DNA of 64,000 nt, taken from Polaribacter butkevichii. GTDB lineage: Bacteria > Bacteroidota > Bacteroidia > Flavobacteriales > Flavobacteriaceae. The translations under genes were made by a program, and so were the position numbers. Positions within the stretch are counted from its first letter, which is position 1; each line of letters starts with the position of its first letter. Shown one piece after another: positions 23,908 to 29,950 of the stretch. The stretch is taken from positions 2,561,001 to 2,625,000 of the forward strand of contig NZ_CP150661.1 in the NCBI RefSeq assembly GCF_038024105.1, in the 5' to 3' direction. The notes beneath the pieces are model-generated. The model had not been told where the DNA came from and ran no database searches. It worked only from the letters and a program-made list of their open reading frames with translations.

Positions 23908-24645
23908 TTAATACCCTTTACTTTTTTTAAATTTTTGCATTGTAGATGATGCCATTTCCTGATATTCCTTTTCAGTGACCTTAATTCCTTTAGTTGGTTT
24001 TTCTATTTTTATTTCTTCTTTAGGGTTTAACGTAATTTTTTTTACATAATAAATTTTCTTATGAACTTCTAATTCTAAAATTAAACCAGGTAAACCATCA
24101 TATCCTAAAGGACCAAAAGAAATTGGTATTTTAGGAGTAAACCAAGCAGTAATTAATTGCTTTCTCCCTTTAGTATTTACAATGACTTCTGTTGTAGCTT
24201 TAAAACAGTCGTATTCTCCAATTTTTTTTCTTTCTTTTTGTATTTTCCAATTCAACTTAGGTTTTGTAATTAAAAACAATTCTCCAAAAGCATTTAATTG
24301 TAAAATACGTTCATCTTTATTATAATACACTCCTTTATCATATGGGCCTGGACCTAATTGTTTTTTATTATCTTCAGATTCTAATAATGGTTTCATTGTA
24401 AAAGACCCAATATTCTTATCTACTTTTAGTTTAAAACTTAATTTTTTTTCTCCTTCAGCAATTATTTCCCTCATGTTTTGAAATCGGTTATGTTTCTCTG
24501 GGTTTTCTTTTGCCCGTATTGAGTCTGTTTTAGAAAAAACTTGCGTTTTAGATTTTTTTCCGTATTCAATTATTCCTCTAGAATTTTGTGAGTTAGTATT
24601 AAAAAAAAAGAGCAACACAAAAGGTATTATTAATATTTTATTCAT
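23908..24645 (-). CDS. GLPGLI family protein (copy 1, next to the full-length receptor)
   Basis: 245 residues, signal peptide (NKILIIPFVLLFFFNTNSQ). The family signature FGPLGYDGLPGLILELE is at about residues 177-193, preceded by the conserved IGEYDCFKATTEV and AWFTPKIPISFGP blocks. GLPGLI proteins are exported, beta-rich Bacteroidota proteins, often next to TonB-dependent receptors, without settled function. The unusual C-terminus carries a Lys-rich KIEKPTKGIKVTEKEYQEM tail seen in the other copies. It lies 12 nt upstream of the receptor, forming a two-gene unit with a promoter near 24790. Confidence 0.92.
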   Translation of the reverse strand: MNKILIIPFVLLFFFNTNSQNSRGIIEYGKKSKTQVFSKTDSIRAKENPEKHNRFQNMREIIAEGEKKLSFKLKVDKNIGSFTMKPLLESEDNKKQLGPGPYDKGVYYNKDERILQLNAFGELFLITKPKLNWKIQKERKKIGEYDCFKATTEVIVNTKGRKQLITAWFTPKIPISFGPLGYDGLPGLILELEVHKKIYYVKKITLNPKEEIKIEKPTKGIKVTEKEYQEMASSTMQKFKKSKGY

Positions 24646-24720
24646 AATTTATTTAGAACTTTAAATGACTCAACAAGTTTAAAATTCTCTAAAAAACTTG
24701 TAGAAAAAGGTTTACACATC

Positions 24721-24771
24721 AATGAGATTTCTCAATCGCTAAAAAAGCTCATTTCGAAATGACAATCGTTT
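24721..24771. repeat. REP-like element in the duplicated flank (copy A)
   Basis: Contains GAGATTTCTCAATCGC and CTCATTTCGAAATGACAATCG, identical in large part to 28075-28114. Confidence 0.6.
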
Positions 24772-24791
24772 CTTTTTTATATTTCTTAATT

Positions 24792-24832
24792 CAAATATAA
24801 CTAAATAATTAGTTTGAACTAACTATTTAGTT
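24792..24832 (-). promoter_or_regulatory. Inverted-repeat operator with -7 element, copy A
   Basis: Two 16-nt arms (24799-24814 and 24817-24832; AACTAAATAATTAGTT and its near-complement, one mismatch) overlap TATATTTG on the minus strand (24799-24792), a perfect TAnnTTTG. Transcription would start near 24786 toward the GLPGLI-receptor pair. The same inverted repeat recurs at 28149-28182, again right after a receptor stub. Confidence 0.6.
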
Positions 24833-24849
24833 ATAAGTACTCAGAATAG

Positions 24850-25068
24850 TTACGAATCTCCTTTTTCTAAAAGCAACTTATAATAGCCTTCGTTATCTGT
24901 TATGGCAAATTGTAAGTTTTTAGAAACATCTTTGGGTTTTGCGATTACATTTGCATAAGATAATGGATTTTGTAAACTATCTTTTACAGAACCTGAAAGG
25001 GTTACTTTTTGCGAAAAACAAAAAGTTGTGATACTAAACAATAATAGAAATAAGAGTTTGTTTTTCAT
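24850..25068 (-). pseudogene. Receptor stub A: first 71 codons of the 21247-23895 receptor, then stop
   Basis: 72 codons: signal peptide plus most of the CarboxypepD_reg domain, ending LLLEKGDS and TAA. Over 211 nt it differs from the 5' end of the full receptor by only two bases (N4K and one silent change). After the shared part the sequence switches abruptly to GATTCGTAACTATTCTGAGTA, the same junction as in stub B. It begins 7 nt after a GLPGLI gene, just as the full receptor follows its own GLPGLI gene. It may be a truncated relic, a recombination donor, or a real small exported protein. Confidence 0.85.
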
Positions 25069-25075
25069 AGGATGT

Positions 25076-25804
25076 TTATTGTTTTTTAATACTTTTCCAA
25101 AACGCTTCTCCTCTTTTTCTAGACTCTTCTGCTGTCATTTTTTTACCTTTTGTAGGTTTTTTAATTACAATTTCTTTTTTAGGGTTTATAATTATTTCTG
25201 ATGCACTAATAGTTCTTTTAGACAGTTCTACTAAAAGCACCAAACCAGGTAAACCATTATACTTTAAAGGACCAAAACTAACAGGTAATTCTGGTGTAAA
25301 CCAAACTACAGGTTTCATTTTTTTGCTGGTTGATTCAATATCAATTGCTTTAAAACATAGATATCTACCAATCTTTTTAGATTCTTGTGTTATTTTCCAC
25401 TTTTTAGAATTAATTTCTATTAAGAATAATTCTCCAAAAGTGCTACTTTCATTAAAATACTCATTCGTTTTTGTGTTTTTGTAATATCTATTATCTCCTC
25501 CAGCAAAAGTTCTATTTACATTAAAAATGGGTTTTCCATCATTTTGCATTTTATCCTCTACGTAATATAAAGACTCATCATTAGAAAACTCTAAATAGGC
25601 ATTTACATTGGGTGTGTTTTGAAAAACATCTCGCATCCATTTGTCCATTTTTACTTTTTTTGACTTCAATTTTTTAGATATGGAATCTATTTTTTCTTTT
25701 GAAAATGATTCCATAGAAACCACATAAGTAACTTTACCACTTATTTTCTGAGAAAAAACCGTTATTGAAAAACAACAAATTATAAGGGTTATAAAATTTT
25801 TCAT
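25076..25804 (-). CDS. GLPGLI family protein (copy 2)
   Basis: About 242 residues from the ATG at 25804; the open frame extends six codons further upstream, but the signal peptide (MKNFITLIICCFSITVFSQ) begins here. Signature FGPLKYNGLPGLVLLVEL is near residue 185, preceded by IGRYLCFKAIDIES and VWFTPELPVSFGP. The C-terminal tail EIVIKKPTKGKKMTAEESRK matches the tails of the other copies. It is followed at 7 nt by receptor stub A. Confidence 0.92.
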   Translation of the reverse strand: MKNFITLIICCFSITVFSQKISGKVTYVVSMESFSKEKIDSISKKLKSKKVKMDKWMRDVFQNTPNVNAYLEFSNDESLYYVEDKMQNDGKPIFNVNRTFAGGDNRYYKNTKTNEYFNESSTFGELFLIEINSKKWKITQESKKIGRYLCFKAIDIESTSKKMKPVVWFTPELPVSFGPLKYNGLPGLVLLVELSKRTISASEIIINPKKEIVIKKPTKGKKMTAEESRKRGEAFWKSIKKQ

Positions 25805-25873
25805 GTCAATTAATTTATACAACTTTACTATTAAAAACGATTTATAAAATGAAAGGTTTCAATTATAAAAAAA

Positions 25874-26596
25874 CTAAATTTTATAAAAATCTGAATATGC
25901 TTCTTTTACTTTTTTATTGTAAGCTTCTTTGTTAATCTTAATACCTTTAAGGGTATCAAAAACTATTTTATCTTTTGGGTTTAAAGTAATCTCTTTAGCT
26001 TTAAAAATTACTGCAGCTTCTTCTAGTTCTAAAATTAATCCTGGCAAACCAAAATATTGTTTTGGACCAAAACTTGCTGATATTGTAGTTGTATACCAGG
26101 CAATTGGTTTTTTCTTTTTATTTTTTGATGAAATATTTATGGCTTTATAACATAAATAACTTCCAATAAGTTTAGTTTCTTGGGTAAGTTGCCACTCTAA
26201 ACTTGGTTGCTGAATTAAATAGCACTTTTCTAAAACTTTGCATTCTTGCATCTCGTTAGAGTTTGTGATTAAGTTTGTAATAAATTTTTTATCTCTTCCC
26301 GCTCTAGAATAAACGAAGTCCGTTCCGGTTTTTTCTTCATTTATTTTCATGCGTTTAGAAACAGAAGAAAAAGATTTTGTCGACTCAAATTTAAGTACAA
26401 CTTCAGAGTTTTTAGATTCTGAAATTATCTTACGCATTGTTCTTAATTCTTTCTTTTGTTTTTTTTCTTCTGTAACAATATCTTCTAGTGTAAAATTTAA
26501 ACTAACTTCATATTTTACAATACCAGAATTATTTTGAGAATAAACATTAAGGCTCAATAAAAATATAATTATTGTTTTAATAGTCGTGTATTTCAT
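25874..26596 (-). CDS. GLPGLI family protein (copy 3)
   Basis: 240 residues with signal peptide (TIKTIIIFLLSLNVYSQ). Signature FGPKQYFGLPGLILELEE near residue 180; preceding blocks IGSYLCYKAINIS and AWYTTTISASFGP. It carries two additional Cys (ECKVLEKCYLI) not present in copies 1 and 2. It follows the small peptide gene at 26652-26864, separated by a strong 12-bp hairpin, and precedes copy 2 at 69 nt. Confidence 0.92.
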   Translation of the reverse strand: MKYTTIKTIIIFLLSLNVYSQNNSGIVKYEVSLNFTLEDIVTEEKKQKKELRTMRKIISESKNSEVVLKFESTKSFSSVSKRMKINEEKTGTDFVYSRAGRDKKFITNLITNSNEMQECKVLEKCYLIQQPSLEWQLTQETKLIGSYLCYKAINISSKNKKKKPIAWYTTTISASFGPKQYFGLPGLILELEEAAVIFKAKEITLNPKDKIVFDTLKGIKINKEAYNKKVKEAYSDFYKI

Positions 26597-26609
26597 TCTT
26601 CAGTTTTTA

Positions 26610-26636
26610 AACCTTTCCAAAAACTTTGGAAAGGTT
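26610..26636 (-). other. Strong intercistronic hairpin after small peptide gene 2
   Basis: Perfect 12-bp stem (AACCTTTCCAAA with its complement) and a 3-nt loop between the small peptide gene and GLPGLI copy 3. No T-run on the minus strand, so it is more likely a processing or stabilising hairpin than a terminator. Confidence 0.7.
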
Positions 26637-26651
26637 ATTGATTAATATTTA

Positions 26652-26864
26652 CTAACCACAATTATTGTAATAACAATATCCATATTCTAGCATATAATCA
26701 TCCATATGGTCATTAGGGTCTTCACCTAGTGTTTCTGAGGCCTCTAAAATTGTTGCTCTGGCACTTCTAACACAATCACTTGCACAACCAAAATCTTCAA
26801 CTATTTCAACCGTTTTAATTGCAGGTGTAGTTATTATCTCATTTGAAGTATTCGCATTCATCAT
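26652..26864 (-). CDS. Small acidic Cys-containing peptide 2, apparently lacking its signal peptide
   Basis: 70 codons from the ATG at 26864. Four Cys (C27, C31, C64, C69), acidic, ending YGYCYYNNCG. Upstream DNA matches the signal-peptide codons of the paralogue at 27690-27917 (FFATRTMMNA against FVFATETMMNA), but in-frame upstream codons run into a TAA after only seven codons; an ATG followed by seven Ts lies just one base out of frame. The secretion signal therefore seems truncated or frameshifted here. A strong hairpin follows, as with the paralogue. Function unknown; it is a candidate partner of the GLPGLI proteins. Confidence 0.65.
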   Translation of the reverse strand: MMNANTSNEIITTPAIKTVEIVEDFGCASDCVRSARATILEASETLGEDPNDHMDDYMLEYGYCYYNNCG

Positions 26865-26897
26865 AGTTCTTGTTGCAAAAAAACATTAAGAACTATG

Positions 26898-27629
26898 CTA
26901 GTAATTTGACATTTTATATTTTGCGCTTTTCCCAATACTATCGAATTTTTCTTTAGAAATTATTTTTTCTTTTTCAGGAAATTCTATTGCAAATTCTTTT
27001 TCTTTATTAAGGGTGATTTTGTTCGCATAATAAATAATATTATTCTCTTTAAGTTCTATTATCAAACCTGGTAAACCACCAAATCCTTTTGGGCCAAAAC
27101 TAAAAGGTATCTCAGGACTATACCAAGCTTCTATCTTTGTTTTTTTATTCAAAAATGTGGTTGCTTTATAGCATTTATAATTACCTATTTTCTTTTCCTC
27201 TCTTGTAAGTTCCCATTTTATAGAGTATAAGGAGCTTCTTACATTAAATTCTTCTCCAAATACATTTGTTTTATAAATTACATTATGATTTTTAATATCC
27301 TGATAAAATGTTTTATTTCCACCATTCATAATGATTGCATATTTCATTTGTCTATCATTATCAATATTTAATATTTTATTCATAAAATATACAGATTCAT
27401 TTCTATTAAAGTTCAAAGTAAAAACAAATTTATTTTGATTGTTTTTTAAACTTGAGTTTAAAAAAATTAAAGTATTTTTTAAATTTTCATCCTTTTCCTT
27501 ATTAATTAAATCATTCTTAATGTATGATCCATCTATTTTAGATTTATATTCTACATTTCCAGAACTTGATTGACTCTTCAAAGAATATATATTACTAAAT
27601 AATAAGATTAAAATTATAATTCTCTTCAT
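26898..27629 (-). CDS. GLPGLI family protein (copy 4)
   Basis: 243 residues with signal peptide (IIILILLFSNIYSLKSQ). Signature FGPKGFGGLPGLIIELKE near residue 183, preceded by IGNYKCYKATTFLN and AWYSPEIPFSFGP. Its tail (EFAIEFPEKEKIISKEKF) is the most divergent of the four. It lies after small peptide gene 1, from which it is separated by a terminator-type hairpin, and before small peptide gene 2. Confidence 0.92.
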   Translation of the reverse strand: MKRIIILILLFSNIYSLKSQSSSGNVEYKSKIDGSYIKNDLINKEKDENLKNTLIFLNSSLKNNQNKFVFTLNFNRNESVYFMNKILNIDNDRQMKYAIIMNGGNKTFYQDIKNHNVIYKTNVFGEEFNVRSSLYSIKWELTREEKKIGNYKCYKATTFLNKKTKIEAWYSPEIPFSFGPKGFGGLPGLIIELKENNIIYYANKITLNKEKEFAIEFPEKEKIISKEKFDSIGKSAKYKMSNY

Positions 27630-27640
27630 TTCTATATTTT

Positions 27641-27676
27641 AAAAAAATGCATTGAGAACATATCACTCAATGCATT
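27641..27676 (-). terminator. Terminator/attenuator between small peptide gene 1 and GLPGLI copy 4
   Basis: Perfect 11-bp stem AATGCATTGAG with its complement, 9-nt loop (27657-27665), and seven Ts on the minus strand. It lies only 12 nt before the next start codon, so it likely lets the peptide be made in excess over the downstream genes. Confidence 0.85.
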
Positions 27677-27689
27677 ATAAATTTAATAA

Positions 27690-27917
27690 TTAATATCCTG
27701 CACCGTCTAAACATTCTGTTAATTGTGCTTCAGAAATTTCAAAAGCTAATTCCCAATCGCCCGTAAAAGCTTCTAAAAAATTGTACGTATTTAAAGATTG
27801 TCCTGCACAATCTTCCGCAGGTCCAACATATAAATTGTTAATAGAACTTTCTGTAGATGCATTCATCATAGTTTCTGTTGCAAAAACAAAAACCATTGCT
27901 AAAATTAATTTTTTCAT
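27690..27917 (-). CDS. Small secreted acidic peptide 1
   Basis: 75 residues. Clear Sec signal peptide (MKKLILAMVFVFATETMMNA) with cleavage expected after NA. The mature part, about 55 residues, is acidic with two Cys (C37, C69) and ends CLDGAGY. No known family. A terminator-type hairpin follows directly. It is paralogous to the peptide at 26652-26864 in the signal region, with a similar layout of acidic residues and Cys. It may be the ligand or product handled by the GLPGLI/receptor system; that is inference from order and expression layout. Confidence 0.75.
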   Translation of the reverse strand: MKKLILAMVFVFATETMMNASTESSINNLYVGPAEDCAGQSLNTYNFLEAFTGDWELAFEISEAQLTECLDGAGY

Positions 27918-28030
27918 AATATAAAATTTGTAACCTATTTTTTTAGGTTAATTGATTTAAAAATATTTAGAGCTTTATATGAGTTAACAAGTTTAAAATT
28001 CTCTAAAAACTTATAGAAAAAGGCTTACTT

Positions 28031-28114
28031 TTCAGATTCCTCTTCGTTCCTCATTCAGAATGACAGATAAAATTAGATTTCTCAATCGCTAAAAAAGCTC
28101 ATTTCGAAATGACA
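28031..28114. repeat. REP-like elements in the duplicated flank (copy B)
   Basis: Two short elements in a row: CAGATTCCTCTTCG ... CATTCAGAATGAC and GATTTCTCAATCGC ... CATTTCGAAATGAC. The second is shared with 24728-24771. Confidence 0.6.
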
Positions 28115-28141
28115 ATCGTTTCATTTTTATATTTCTTAACT

Positions 28142-28182
28142 CAAATACAACTAAATAATTAGTTATAACTAATTATTTAGTT
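28142..28182 (-). promoter_or_regulatory. Inverted-repeat operator with -7-like element, copy B
   Basis: Perfect 16-nt arms at 28149-28164 and 28167-28182 (AACTAAATAATTAGTT and its complement, 2-nt spacer). The minus strand reads TGTATTTG at 28149-28142, one mismatch to TAnnTTTG. Transcription would run toward small peptide gene 1. Copy A is at 24792-24832. Confidence 0.55.
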
Positions 28183-28199
28183 ATAAATACTCAGAATAG

Positions 28200-28418
28200 T
28201 TACGAATCTCCTTTTTCTAATAACAACTTATAATAACCTTCATTATCTGTAATAGCAAATTGTAGGTTTTTAGAAACATCTTTGGGTTTTACAATTACAT
28301 TTGCATATGGCATTGGGTTTTGTAAACTGTCTTTTACAGTACCTGAAAGGGTTACTTTTTGCGAAAAACAAAAAGTTGTAATACTAAACAATAATAGAAA
28401 TAGGAGTTTGTTTTTCAT
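28200..28418 (-). pseudogene. Receptor stub B: 72 codons similar to the receptor N-terminus
   Basis: Same extent and same terminal junction (GATTCGTAAC) as stub A, but the body differs from stub A at roughly 17 of 211 bases with only four amino-acid changes (S to T, LS to MP, A to V). The excess of silent changes suggests the peptide sequence was under selection. It follows, at 18 nt, a frameshifted lipoprotein with a GLPGLI-like tail, and is followed by the inverted-repeat promoter copy B. Confidence 0.8.
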
Positions 28419-28436
28419 AAAGTTTAAATACTTATT

Positions 28437-28717
28437 CTAATTACCAAATATTCTTTTTTTAGCAGTTTTTATTTCTTTCGAATATTCTTCAAAACTAACA
28501 CGTTTACCTCCTTTTGGCTCTTTTATCACAATTTTCTCTCCAAAATTTTTATTTTCAATTTAGTATCACCTTCACTATAAATTGTTTCTGTTTTTTCTAA
28601 TTCCTTTGTTAAACTAACAGGTCCCTCAATATCTACTTCTTGCTCTTGGCAACTCATAAAGCTAAAAACTGCCAACATTATAAATAAATACATTTTTTTG
28701 TATATTAATCTTTTCAT
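28437..28717 (-). pseudogene. Frameshifted lipoprotein with GLPGLI-like C-terminal tail
   Basis: The ATG at 28717 opens a lipoprotein (FIMLAVFSFMSCQEQEVDIE, lipobox FMSC) whose frame stops at 28526. One frame over, a continuous frame to a TAG at 28437 encodes IENKNFGEKIVIKEPKGGKR and VSFEEYSKEIKTAKKRIFGN, closely resembling the C-terminal tails of the GLPGLI proteins (for example EIVIKKPTKGKKMTAEE). Insertion of one A in the run near 28556-28562 would join both parts into one protein of about 94 residues. The core GLPGLI region is absent. Either a degenerate cassette member or a sequencing/slippage artefact in an A run. Confidence 0.7.
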
Positions 28718-28945
28718 TCTATTTAATTTTGTAATTAGTAATTGGGTGGGTTTGCTATTGTAAATCTATTAGGATTGAATGTCGAAAATTTATATTCCTT
28801 TTAGTTTTAGACAAACTCACTTTTTTGTGCCATTTTCTGCTAAGCTCTTATACTTGTTTTTATGCACTTTTTAAAAACAACCGATTACAATAAGAACTCT
28901 ATTTTTATTTAGTTTTTATCATATATATTAATTTTTCGAGTTTAA

Positions 28946-29944
28946 TTACTGATTAAAAATGCCTGTAGAAACTGTGATTTCTGTAATTGCAGAGGTTCTA
29001 AAAAACCCTAACCCTCCATTACTTATATTTGTTGGTGGTGAAGAAGGTGCAGGATGATAAACTCCGCCATCTTGGTCAAATTGATTTAGAAGTGCTTCAT
29101 AATAATTATATGCCTTTGGTGACAGACTATTCATTTTAAAGTATAACTCTTCTCGAAAACCATGGATAAAAAAATTAAAACCCTTTAACTCTGCACCATC
29201 ATCAAGGTTTAGTCCGTTTACCGTTGGCTCTGTATTTTTATCTGAAAAAATTGAAAACTCCCAAATATCACTCGAACCTGTTCTAAAATATTCTTCATTT
29301 TGTAATTGAAATAAATATTGATTTAAAACATTTTCTTGTGGGTCTTTAAAATATAGTAAAGGAACCAAACCTTCTTGCCCATCCTTGTCCGAAACTTTTT
29401 TTTCAAAACCTATAGAATCTATTTTAGCAGACACATACATATGGTCTGATGCTGTATAGCTTTTACCTTCTTCTGTAATAACTTCTAGCGTATAAGTGCG
29501 CCCAGGAACTCCAATGAAGTTGGAGGTTTTGTAAAAGCCACCTATGTGATAATTAAGAATATCATTCAAATAAATAGTTTCTATAACATTACCTTTCTCA
29601 TCTTTAATCTGTTTTACAGTAGCATTTAAAGATTCATCAAAAAAATATTCTTCTCTATCTGCCTGTATTGCTTTAAGGGTATCTATTTGCCCAAAATCAT
29701 CTGAGAGAATTACTAAAGCATCTAAAACAGGGTTTAACGTTATTAAATTGGGATACATTTCTGAATAAGTAGATAGAATACCTGCATTACTTTCAGTTAA
29801 TCTTACAAAATGTGGACCATCTGTACTTTCTACCAAACCCTCTATTACAAGTTTTGGCGTTTCTTTATCAAGGTTTAAATCAATCTCTTCAACACAACTA
29901 TAAAGTGTTATAATTAACATGATATACAAGGCAAATCTTTTCAT
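28946..29944 (-). CDS. DUF4249 family outer-membrane lipoprotein
   Basis: 332 residues. Lipoprotein signal (ALYIMLIITLYSCVEE, Cys at 16), then the DUF4249 pattern KLVIEGLVESTDGPHFVRLTES and a C-terminal Gly-rich end. DUF4249 proteins are typically encoded next to a TonB-dependent receptor, as here (6 nt after it), and are thought to act as its surface partner. The ligand is unknown. Last gene of the unit. Confidence 0.9.
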   Translation of the reverse strand: MKRFALYIMLIITLYSCVEEIDLNLDKETPKLVIEGLVESTDGPHFVRLTESNAGILSTYSEMYPNLITLNPVLDALVILSDDFGQIDTLKAIQADREEYFFDESLNATVKQIKDEKGNVIETIYLNDILNYHIGGFYKTSNFIGVPGRTYTLEVITEEGKSYTASDHMYVSAKIDSIGFEKKVSDKDGQEGLVPLLYFKDPQENVLNQYLFQLQNEEYFRTGSSDIWEFSIFSDKNTEPTVNGLNLDDGAELKGFNFFIHGFREELYFKMNSLSPKAYNYYEALLNQFDQDGGVYHPAPSSPPTNISNGGLGFFRTSAITEITVSTGIFNQ

Positions 29945-29950
29945 TTATAA

